DNA of 64,000 nt from CAZBJJ01 sp964492245 (GTDB lineage Bacteria; Spirochaetota; Spirochaetia; Treponematales; Breznakiellaceae). Position numbers and translations under genes: made by a program. Numbering within the stretch: the first letter of the stretch is position 1; every line of letters starts with the position of its first letter. The notes beneath the pieces are model-generated. The model had not been told where the DNA came from. It made no database searches and saw only the letters and a program-made list of their open reading frames with translations. The stretch lies in contig CAZBJJ010000001.1 in the NCBI GenBank assembly GCA_964492245.1, positions 90,624 to 154,623 on the forward strand, given 5' to 3'. Below, one piece after another: positions 42,323-50,464 of this stretch.

Positions 42323-43497
42323 GGGAGCCGGTGTTTTTTCATGTCGATTTAGATGCTTTTTATGCCTCGGTTGAACAAATTGATAGGCCAGAATTAAAGG
42401 GAAGGCCGGTTATTGTAGGGGGGAATGAACAGACCAGGGGAGTGGTTGCCGCCTGCTCCTACGAGGCCAGGGCCTTTGGGGTACATTCGGCGCAACCAAG
42501 TGCCCTGGCAAGAAGGCTCTGCCCAGAGGCTGTTTTTGTGCGCCCTCGCATGGCCCGCTATACAGAAGTTTCCAAGAAGATTATGCATTTATTTCTCGAT
42601 TATACCCCGGCAGTGCAGCAAATATCCATCGACGAGGCCTTTTTAGATATGACGGGCACTGAACGTCTTTTGGGGCCCTTTTTGCCATTGGCAAAATCAA
42701 TTAAAGAGGATGTCTATAAAAAAACAGGGCTCAATGTAAGTATTGGTATCAGTTCTAACCGCTATATGGCCAAAATGGCCAGCGCCGCCTCTAAGCCAAA
42801 TGGGCTTCTGTATGTGCCCGATGCGCAGGCTATAGATTTTTTAGATGCCAGAGGTATTGAAAAAATCTGGGGGGTGGGCGAAAAAAGCCTAGAAAAACTT
42901 CGACGGATGGGCCTATATACCTTAAAAGGTATTCGCGAAAAGACGAAGGCCCAGCTTGCAGAGCATTTTGGAAAGGCCTTTGGTAGCTTTTTATACACTG
43001 CGGTGCGCGCAGAGGATCCTGGGATATTTAACGAGGAAGTAAAATCGGCTTCAATTAGCATTGAACGCAGTTTTTCTAAAGATATAGCCGACATCGAGGT
43101 TTTGGAAGGAATATTTTTGGAACTTGCTCAAGAACTGAGTTTTAGAATTCATGACGAGGCGCTGTCCAGCGGAACCCTGCAAGTAAAACTGCGCTACGAC
43201 GATTTAACTCGGGTGAGCATTCAGGAAAGCCAGGAGAAATTTTTTAAGGACTCAGAAGAGATTTGGACAATGGCAAAAAAACTTTTCTTAAAAAAATATC
43301 AGACGGGAAGGCCCCTGCGTCTTTTGGGGATTGGGCTTACAAATGTCTTTAATCTGGCCAACGAACGGCAACAGGGCGAACTTTTTGAAAATCCACAGGA
43401 CAGACGAATTCAAAAATTAGAACAGACAATTCACGGTCTTAAAAAAAACAAGGGCCTGAATGTTACTAGGGCCAGGTTTTTGAACAAAGAGCCCTAA
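42319..43497 (+). CDS. dinB: DNA polymerase IV
   Basis: Y-family translesion polymerase. 392 aa, with FFHVDLDAFYASVEQIDRPE (first metal Asp), VAACSYEARAFGV, SIDEAFLDMTGT (SxDE, catalytic), and NVSIGISSNRYMAKMASAAS. Little-finger domain is complete. A sliding-clamp-binding motif QGELF is visible near residue 355, followed by about 35 residues. It overlaps the preceding membrane-protein gene by 4 bases (ATGA), an unexpected partner. Confidence 0.95.
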   Translation: MREPVFFHVDLDAFYASVEQIDRPELKGRPVIVGGNEQTRGVVAACSYEARAFGVHSAQPSALARRLCPEAVFVRPRMARYTEVSKKIMHLFLDYTPAVQQISIDEAFLDMTGTERLLGPFLPLAKSIKEDVYKKTGLNVSIGISSNRYMAKMASAASKPNGLLYVPDAQAIDFLDARGIEKIWGVGEKSLEKLRRMGLYTLKGIREKTKAQLAEHFGKAFGSFLYTAVRAEDPGIFNEEVKSASISIERSFSKDIADIEVLEGIFLELAQELSFRIHDEALSSGTLQVKLRYDDLTRVSIQESQEKFFKDSEEIWTMAKKLFLKKYQTGRPLRLLGIGLTNVFNLANERQQGELFENPQDRRIQKLEQTIHGLKKNKGLNVTRARFLNKEP

Positions 43498-43551
43498 GCC
43501 CCCCTGTTTTCCCGCCCCTGTATATTTCATAAAAACTCTTTAAACACAAAG

Positions 43552-44196
43552 TTACCAGGTAATAAGCCAGGTTTCTGCCCTTGTTTTCTGCATAAGACTG
43601 GCCACTGGCGAGGTAAATACAGCTGTTCGGCTGTCGGACATGTGTACCTCGGCACCGGTAGAAGAAAGCGGAGTGGGAGTATGTATTTGAAGGCGAATAA
43701 TATAGTCCTGGAAGACGTTCTCAATTAAATTCAGTAGCTCGCCATCTAAAGGGGGACTGTCTTGGGCAATTTGCATCGATAAAGACTGGGTATCGCTATT
43801 TTTTTGCACATGCGCCCTTTGACCATTTGCCGAAAGATAATTGGCTAGGGCCTGTAAAGAATCAAAGCCCAAGCGCATTGAGTAAAGAGTATCCTCCTCG
43901 TCTTCTTTAGAAGAAAAACTAATAAGCCTGCTGCCAGGCATATTCTCTATACTGCGCTGTACATCCTCCCTGCCCACAGGCAGAGGCAACTGCCCCTCGC
44001 TATCGTCATTTAACCGGCCCATTGCTTGAACCATTTTGGATACCCGGTATTCTACGTTTACGATACTCGAGCCATTGGCGGCAATATCTATACGGGCATC
44101 AATACCCACACAGGCTTGAAAAAACATAAGGAGACTAACAAAAAAAATAATTAAAATTGATTTTTTTGCAATACATGCAAAAACATTGTTTTTCAT
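43552..44196 (-). CDS. Lipoprotein, LppM/DUF3153-like in appearance
   Basis: 214 aa from ATG 44196 (AAGGAG upstream). A frame to 44217 would begin in the palindromic repeat and is not used. Signal sequence KKSILIIFFVSLLMFFQAC with a relaxed lipobox FQAC. The first mature residues IDARIDIAANGSSIVNVEYR, with an alternation of strands and helices, recall LppM-like lipoproteins (inference). Divergent from the 1556-aa gene across the tandem palindromes. Confidence 0.73.
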   Translation of the reverse strand: MKNNVFACIAKKSILIIFFVSLLMFFQACVGIDARIDIAANGSSIVNVEYRVSKMVQAMGRLNDDSEGQLPLPVGREDVQRSIENMPGSRLISFSSKEDEEDTLYSMRLGFDSLQALANYLSANGQRAHVQKNSDTQSLSMQIAQDSPPLDGELLNLIENVFQDYIIRLQIHTPTPLSSTGAEVHMSDSRTAVFTSPVASLMQKTRAETWLITW

Positions 44197-44210
44197 AAAT
44201 TGAATCTCCT

Positions 44211-44250
44211 TGTCCATCTTTAAGATGGACTGTCCATCTTTAAGATGGAC
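44211..44250. repeat. Two tandem copies of a 20-bp inverted repeat
   Basis: TGTCCATCTTTAAGATGGAC occurs twice without a gap (44211-44230 and 44231-44250). Each has perfect 9-bp arms GTCCATCTT/AAGATGGAC around one base. It lies between the lipoprotein start (minus) and the promoter of the giant protein (plus). The ribosome site of the lipoprotein abuts the first copy. Confidence 0.85.
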
Positions 44251-44279
44251 TTACAAAACAGGCATCCTCATGTATTATA
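44251..44279. promoter_or_regulatory. Overlapping divergent promoters
   Basis: Plus strand: TTACAA, 16 nt, TATTAT, with the start about 44285, 3 nt before the ATG of the giant gene. Minus strand: a perfect TATAAT (44279-44274) with a weak -35 (TGGAAA, 17 nt), whose transcript would contain both palindromes before the lipoprotein start. Confidence 0.45.
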
Positions 44280-44287
44280 AATAAACA

Positions 44288-47200
44288 ATGGATACATTTC
44301 CAATCAGGGGGATTGCCTCTCTCTTAAGTATAGTATGCCTATATTTTCTCCCTGCTTCAACACCTCTGTGCGCACAGGAGATAGACCAGGAAGACAGTAC
44401 CAGCTTTTTAGAATTTGAATTGGGCGATGCGGAAGTAAATCTCAGGCTCAATGGCTTTTGGATGGGAAGCCTTGGCGTAAACCTAGGTCTGGCCCTTGCT
44501 CCCGAACTTCTAAGTTGGCAGGCACCCATTTCGCCCCTGCTTTTTGCCCAAGAGGTCGATTTAGATTTACTTTTGGAAGTTGATCGGCGTTGGTTTTTAG
44601 CGGTAAGTTTTAGCGATAGCGAAAATATCTCGGCCTACAGTATGGGTTATCGAGGTGATTCAAACGATTTTTTAAAAACAGTAGTACTGGGCAATGCAGG
44701 CCTGGCCTTTCCCGCCATTCCTTTTAGCACTATCGGGGGCGATATTCCCAGTTCAATAGGCATCTGGGGTCATTTTGGCAGCTCTTCCGCCAATATACAC
44801 AGTCTTCTGCGCTACGACAGTGTGCAACAGCAGGAAAAATACTGGCGGGGAGGGGCCGAGCTTGAGAGAACGGATGTGGCTCCGCAGAATATACAAAGGC
44901 CACAGGTCTTTATTTTGCCCGAAAAAAACTTACCAGAGAACACAGAGGTTTGGTTAGAGGACAGTAGCTCAGGCGACATTGTTTTGCCGGGGCCAGAGGG
45001 TGGAAAATTTCGTCGGGCGGGAAGTCTGGAATATAAGCTCTCGCGCGAACTCGGTATATTGGAGTTAAACAAGCTGCCCAGCGCGCGAGTACTCATTTAC
45101 TGGGCGGGAATGGGAGAATATGACTATAATTCCGACCCCTTTTTACAGGAGACCCGGCAGGCCTTTAACCAGGCCAGCGAAAACAAGCTCGATATTGCCA
45201 GTTTACCTCTATTGAGCAGGCTCAGCATCGAAGGAAAAATGGCCATGGTTTTATATTCCCCCGGCCTTTTTTCTCCCTACGCTGTTCAAAACAACTACCG
45301 GGCCCCCAGTGGCACAAACAGGGCCTGGGTAGTGGACCACACTAATGGGCTTATCGACGAGGCTTTTATTCTTTTAGAACATGAGGACAGCATTGCCAAT
45401 ACATGGTCCCTGCGCCAAAATCTGGCCCGCAACAATCCACGATCGGTATATGAGCGCTTTCCTCTGCTGGAAAAAGCCTGGTACATCTACATTCCCCAGC
45501 TTAGCCAGCAAGAGCCAGATATATCGCTTCGCTTCGAATCCCTTACCGGCACCGAGGAACTCTATATTGGCAGCGATGCAGTAGCCCAGACAGTCCAGCT
45601 CTGGCGCAATGGGGTCCTAGACCCCTTGGCACAATACAGGGCCGAAGAAGGCATAATCTCTCCCTCTACCCCTATAAGGGAAGACGAAAGCGTAAAAGCC
45701 ACCTGGGTAAAAGCCGGTGACCAGACAGACTTTGGCAACCTTTCGATGGGTTTGGGTTTTATATATGCGAATCCCGAAAGCCCCTTTAATTGGGGCTCCG
45801 CCATTTTTTTTCGCTGGCCCCTTTTGGGCAATACCTGGTCGGAATATGGCAGCACCTACCCAGGAGAGACGGGAATTTCTGCCTGGCTAGATTGGAATAA
45901 AGATGATGAAAAAAGCAGGACAAAGGCAGGAGCCCAATTTGGTATTAAATATATCGAAGAGGATTCCAGCAATTTATATCGTCTTGAGGGCTTTGAAAAC
46001 TCAAATTATCGCCTGTACCCCGCCTCTTATCGGGCTAAGATTCCCGGCGAAAGTGGAGAACCAAGCCTAAACTGGCTCAAAGAGGCGACGCGCCAGCCCT
46101 TAAAATACAGGGATTACAGCAAGGTCGATATAAGTGGCCAGTACCTTGGTGGTTTTTCGAGTACTTCGAGCCCTGTACATACCAAAGAGGGGCCCTACCC
46201 CGTTATGGATAGTCATTTTTCCTCTGCCGCGCTAGTGGCAGAGTTTTTGCTGCCAGAAGAGCAGAGCTGGGCCGGCTATCAGCTTGACATAGGGGAATTA
46301 GAAGATGTTCTTAGCAATGGCGAACGCATAGATATTCCCTATTATTTTAAAGACCTTAGCGGGGCCTCTAATTTTGAGCTCATTATCCAAATTGGCTGTC
46401 TATCGCAGCCGGAAGACCATCTTGCCGAGAGCCCGACACAATTTATAACCAGGATATATACGCTCGAGGAAATTAAGACTACAAGCCCGCGCATTCTTAG
46501 CATTCATATTGACCAGGACGAGAAAAAAAATCTGAGCAATGCCAGAACAATCCGGTTTTTATTCCATAAAACTGATAGCAATAGCGAAGAAACAGAGAAC
46601 CTCTTTGTACTGGGCCCCATCGATATTAACGGCAGCCTGTGGAGTTCTTGGCACCAGGGTCTAAATGGGCAGGCCTTTCCCGCTGCTTTGGATGGGCGTG
46701 AGTGGTTTAAAAATGAAAGGCTCTACTCCCATTACGACAGTTCACTGGCCGCCAAATATCCAGAAAAAATCGAACGAGTCTCTCATTCGCTATCGGTGAA
46801 CCAAGTTTTATTTTGGGAAAATATAGCAGTATTTCCTTTCGAGCGACATGCCATTTTGCGCCGTTTTCCCGCAATCCCCAAAGATAAATATAAATATCTC
46901 TCCTTTTTTATAAAAAGAGTGAAAATTGATGGCTCGGCTGAGGGCATAGATCTTGAATTGACTCTTGCCCAAAGTATTAAAAATACACTTTCGGGCAGTG
47001 GGCAGGCCGCCCTGTATTGCGCCCTCCCCCTATCCAGCCTCGAAGAGGGAGCATGGCAATTTATCAGAATTTCATTGGACAGTGGCACCGTAGAAATTGA
47101 TGGGGTAGACCAAGGCAAAATGACATTTTACACAGATAGACGCATAGACGACGAGGAGGGCATCAATTTAAGTATTTCTCTCTCTGGCCCAAAGGAGAGC

Positions 47201-48958
47201 GGGGCTATAAGCCTTCATTCTCTGGTAATCGATGAAATTTCGCTAGAAGAGTCGACGGCAAAGCTTCTAGGACTCAGCGGCCTATACTGGAACCACAATA
47301 GGCCTGGAGCAATGTTACAGCGGGGCGAACAGCTTATTGTTTCGGATTTCATGGCCAACACCACTATAAACAGCAGCATTCCCTTTGATAATATTTTTGA
47401 AAGCCGCTTTATGGGAAGTGGAGATTTTCAAATTAGCCTTTTGCAATGTAATTTACAGGCAGGGGGGAATGCGAGCATCGATTCTCTGGGCCCAAATTAC
47501 GAGCTCTACCATCGCATTGGCACCAATCTTGGAGCATTTTCTGCATTCGAATATTTTACCAGCTCCCCCATCAATAAAAACTCTTTATCTATGCGAAATG
47601 TAAGCCTGAGTAGCCCGATATATGTCGCCTTGGATCTTAAAACAGAGCGAGATTCTTGGCTTTTAGCACAGAATTGGGGCCTCAGCTTGATGGCGGGCGA
47701 GCAAAAAAAACCCGATTCTCAAAACCCTGGGCATATATCCAGTTTTATCCGCTTACAATTTGCCACTAATTGGGAAAGCGAGGCAAAAGCTTATTCATGG
47801 CTAGAGGGCAATTGGATCCGAGAATATGGGCAAAGCTATGTAGATCTCCTGCCAATAGAAGGGGGACTTTCACGCTTACGCCTTTTTGATGCGGGAATGA
47901 GCACCGGCCTGCAATTTAACCGACTGGCCCTTATTTTGGAAAACGATTGGCAATCTGCCTATTCCTGGGGAAGAGGTTCGCTGAATCAGGCAGCTCATTT
48001 TAATATATCGCTGCCCTTTTATCTTTTTGCACAAAATTCTGAGCTGGGCTTTGGGCGAAGGCTTATGCGCGAGCGTACCTCGGAAAACGGGGGCATTATT
48101 GATGACATTGTTGAGTTTCAAAACCTAAGCCTAGATTCCAAAGATTTTTTATTGGCAATGCCACTATTCCCCCTATTTAGGCAAGCTCCCTTACATACTT
48201 TTTCCCACTACATGCTTAAAAGCGAGCAAGCCGCTTGGCAGGAGGAAATATACTACCTTTTTGGGGGGAAGCGGCTTTCGGGCTTAAGCTCTATCTTTAT
48301 ACCCCAAAGTGGGAAACTCGCCTTAATACGAGAAAATAGCAGCAGGTATGACAACATAAAAGATGATTTACGCCTTAATTCTGCCCTAAACTGGTCGAGT
48401 ATCGACCTTTTTGGCAGTTTTGGCAGTAAGCCAATAACCGAAATATTCTCTCACGACGAATATGCCCAGAGCCTGAGCTTGGATCTCCCCCTTTGGGGAG
48501 AAGAAATTGACAGCTCCTGGCAGCTGAACCTGCGCCAGAGTGCACAATTTATAAAACGAGGGCGGGGAAGTTTCTATATTGGCAACATTTTTTCTATTAA
48601 CGATACCGGGCTTAGGAATGCCTTTGAGGCAAATCTTTTACGGGAAAATAGCAAAAACCCCATGTATGTGCTCTGGCAGTACCTCCTGTCTAAATTCCCC
48701 ATTATATTGAGTAGTCAATATACCAATCGCTTAATTTCCGAGCATACCCGTGGAACATCAATTGAAAAATTAGGTTATACTATTGAATACAGAGAGGCTT
48801 TGCAGTGGTCCCTGTATTTACAGCACGATGACCGCGCAACAAGCGGAAATTTAGCCAGCCTTTCTCTATCGGAAATGTTGGAAATTGCCAAAAAAGAGGA
48901 CAATGAGAGCTATCTATTGACGCTCTCAATTAATCTATCGCTGACCCTGCGATTCTGA
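44288..48958 (+). CDS. Giant exported, probably outer-membrane protein of 1556 aa
   Basis: N-terminal signal peptide (IASLLSIVCLYFLPASTPLC, cleavage near AQE). No membrane helices follow. The rest is beta-rich, with repeated alternating aromatic and polar strands, jelly-roll-like stretches (KYKYLSFFIKRVKIDG, WQFIRISLDSGTVEID) and a C-terminal end LLTLSINLSLTLRF, which is a typical beta-barrel end with terminal Phe. Other remnants include AWLDWNKDDEKSRTKAGAQF. No family recognised; a remote likeness to SprA-type giant barrels is possible but unproven. Followed by two barrel-like genes on the same strand. No ribosome site; nearly leaderless. Confidence 0.75.
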   Translation: MDTFPIRGIASLLSIVCLYFLPASTPLCAQEIDQEDSTSFLEFELGDAEVNLRLNGFWMGSLGVNLGLALAPELLSWQAPISPLLFAQEVDLDLLLEVDRRWFLAVSFSDSENISAYSMGYRGDSNDFLKTVVLGNAGLAFPAIPFSTIGGDIPSSIGIWGHFGSSSANIHSLLRYDSVQQQEKYWRGGAELERTDVAPQNIQRPQVFILPEKNLPENTEVWLEDSSSGDIVLPGPEGGKFRRAGSLEYKLSRELGILELNKLPSARVLIYWAGMGEYDYNSDPFLQETRQAFNQASENKLDIASLPLLSRLSIEGKMAMVLYSPGLFSPYAVQNNYRAPSGTNRAWVVDHTNGLIDEAFILLEHEDSIANTWSLRQNLARNNPRSVYERFPLLEKAWYIYIPQLSQQEPDISLRFESLTGTEELYIGSDAVAQTVQLWRNGVLDPLAQYRAEEGIISPSTPIREDESVKATWVKAGDQTDFGNLSMGLGFIYANPESPFNWGSAIFFRWPLLGNTWSEYGSTYPGETGISAWLDWNKDDEKSRTKAGAQFGIKYIEEDSSNLYRLEGFENSNYRLYPASYRAKIPGESGEPSLNWLKEATRQPLKYRDYSKVDISGQYLGGFSSTSSPVHTKEGPYPVMDSHFSSAALVAEFLLPEEQSWAGYQLDIGELEDVLSNGERIDIPYYFKDLSGASNFELIIQIGCLSQPEDHLAESPTQFITRIYTLEEIKTTSPRILSIHIDQDEKKNLSNARTIRFLFHKTDSNSEETENLFVLGPIDINGSLWSSWHQGLNGQAFPAALDGREWFKNERLYSHYDSSLAAKYPEKIERVSHSLSVNQVLFWENIAVFPFERHAILRRFPAIPKDKYKYLSFFIKRVKIDGSAEGIDLELTLAQSIKNTLSGSGQAALYCALPLSSLEEGAWQFIRISLDSGTVEIDGVDQGKMTFYTDRRIDDEEGINLSISLSGPKESGAISLHSLVIDEISLEESTAKLLGLSGLYWNHNRPGAMLQRGEQLIVSDFMANTTINSSIPFDNIFESRFMGSGDFQISLLQCNLQAGGNASIDSLGPNYELYHRIGTNLGAFSAFEYFTSSPINKNSLSMRNVSLSSPIYVALDLKTERDSWLLAQNWGLSLMAGEQKKPDSQNPGHISSFIRLQFATNWESEAKAYSWLEGNWIREYGQSYVDLLPIEGGLSRLRLFDAGMSTGLQFNRLALILENDWQSAYSWGRGSLNQAAHFNISLPFYLFAQNSELGFGRRLMRERTSENGGIIDDIVEFQNLSLDSKDFLLAMPLFPLFRQAPLHTFSHYMLKSEQAAWQEEIYYLFGGKRLSGLSSIFIPQSGKLALIRENSSRYDNIKDDLRLNSALNWSSIDLFGSFGSKPITEIFSHDEYAQSLSLDLPLWGEEIDSSWQLNLRQSAQFIKRGRGSFYIGNIFSINDTGLRNAFEANLLRENSKNPMYVLWQYLLSKFPIILSSQYTNRLISEHTRGTSIEKLGYTIEYREALQWSLYLQHDDRATSGNLASLSLSEMLEIAKKEDNESYLLTLSINLSLTLRF

Positions 48959-49046
48959 GCTTTTCCCCTGCCGTATCATAAAAAGCGGTAAAAAAATTAA
49001 AATTGTATTATATTATCAGTGAGTCTTTGCCAACCGGGAGGCATAT

Positions 49047-50450
49047 ATGCGCAGTAAACAGCTTTTTACTCTAGTTTTCTTTCTTTTTATAGCAGGCCCA
49101 ATTCTTAAAGCAGAAGAGACAAGCATTAAAGACAATTTTGGCTTTGAACTTGGCTTGGGGACTATCTCGCTATTGACAAATCCTGCCTTGCCGGTATCCG
49201 AGACAAATAATTTTTCGCCATGGCAAATGCTCGCCCTTAAACCAGACTTTAAAATTGCTAAATTTGGCATTGGGCTAGATTTGTCCTTCCATTTTAATTT
49301 TGATTTTGGCGAGGGAGGAGAAGGCTTTGTTTTTTATGAACCAGACTGGGTGCCCGAAAAAGCAGGGCTCAGCTTCCTCGAACTTTATCTTCCAAAAATT
49401 CAATATTTAAGTTGGGGAGCCAAGGGAGAAGACCTTTATGTAAAATTTGGCTCCTTCGACGATGCCAGCCTTGGCAATGGTTTTATAATGGGAAACTATA
49501 GGAATACCAGTTTTTTACCGGGAAAACGAATATTTGGAGCAGCACTTAATATCGATGGACAAATGATCAATTTTCCCTGGTTGGGCATGGAGACATTTAT
49601 TGGCAATCTGGCCCGCTTCGATGTTCTGGGTGCCCGCCTGTTTGCACGCCCCCTGGTAGCGTCTCGGCGAACCATATTTACCGCCCTGCAAATTGGCGCA
49701 AGCTTTGGAGCCGACCGCAGCCCATTTATATATGATAATGATCCAGACAATGATTTAGAGGGAGAGGTCCTTATCTATGGTTTTGACTTTCGCATGCCTA
49801 TTACCTATAATCCCATTTTATCCATGGCACTGCTAGGCGACTTTGTCTTACAGGGCGCAACGCCCTATTGGGGCAGTATGTTGGGCTTTGAAGGGCGTAT
49901 AGTGAGCGCCATTACCTATGCTGCTCAAGCGCGTTTAATGGGTCCCAATTTTGTTCCCAATTATTTCGATGCCCAATATGACCTCTTTCGCCACGAAAAA
50001 TACCTCGCCCTGACCAATCCCCATACCAACGAAAACATTCGCACTGGCTGGCTAGCAAGCCTTGGCACAAACGTCTTTAGCGATGGGATTGTCCTTATAG
50101 CTACTTTAGAAGGTCTATTTAATGCCCCGCCAGCTATCGAGGCAAGTATGACCGATTTTCCCCATCTTCGTATGATTTTCCGCTTGCAAGAGGGCATTCT
50201 ATCTGGCTTTTCTATTGATGCTTACTGGGATAAATATTATCTTGGTGCCCCAGAAGAATTTGGCGGAAAGGGAGATTTTTTCTCGGATTTATTCAGCCCG
50301 GAAAACGCCGTTATTGGTATAGGCCTACACTATAAGACCGGACCAGCTGTGCTTACCATGGCCTACAATCTTAGATACGATCCATCGGACCCCGACAGCA
50401 CCCGTGGCTTTGTTGTAAGCTCGAGTCTTTACAGCTCGATTAAATTTTAA
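49047..50450 (+). CDS. Outer-membrane beta-barrel candidate
   Basis: 467 aa with signal peptide MRSKQLFTLVFFLFIAGPIL, cleaved near KAEE. Beta-rich, ending GFVVSSSLYSSIKF with terminal Phe. It shares its middle part with the 50465 protein: SLGNGFIMGNYRNTSF here against SIGHGIIMRNFANDSDF there, followed by LGARLF against FGLRFKF. They are therefore paralogues. Ribosome site GGGAGGC before ATG. Function not known; a porin-like or assembly role is a guess. Confidence 0.77.
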   Translation: MRSKQLFTLVFFLFIAGPILKAEETSIKDNFGFELGLGTISLLTNPALPVSETNNFSPWQMLALKPDFKIAKFGIGLDLSFHFNFDFGEGGEGFVFYEPDWVPEKAGLSFLELYLPKIQYLSWGAKGEDLYVKFGSFDDASLGNGFIMGNYRNTSFLPGKRIFGAALNIDGQMINFPWLGMETFIGNLARFDVLGARLFARPLVASRRTIFTALQIGASFGADRSPFIYDNDPDNDLEGEVLIYGFDFRMPITYNPILSMALLGDFVLQGATPYWGSMLGFEGRIVSAITYAAQARLMGPNFVPNYFDAQYDLFRHEKYLALTNPHTNENIRTGWLASLGTNVFSDGIVLIATLEGLFNAPPAIEASMTDFPHLRMIFRLQEGILSGFSIDAYWDKYYLGAPEEFGGKGDFFSDLFSPENAVIGIGLHYKTGPAVLTMAYNLRYDPSDPDSTRGFVVSSSLYSSIKF

Positions 50451-50464
50451 CCTGGAGGCGAAAC

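Noticed and set aside
44211..44250. Ends of a mobile element or transposon footprint
   Set aside because: No transposase, no target duplication and both copies have the same orientation and abut; an operator or leader hairpin is more likely.
44812..48121. Several minus-strand open frames of 60-110 codons inside the giant gene
   Set aside because: No ribosome sites or domains, and they lie opposite a long continuous frame with a signal peptide.
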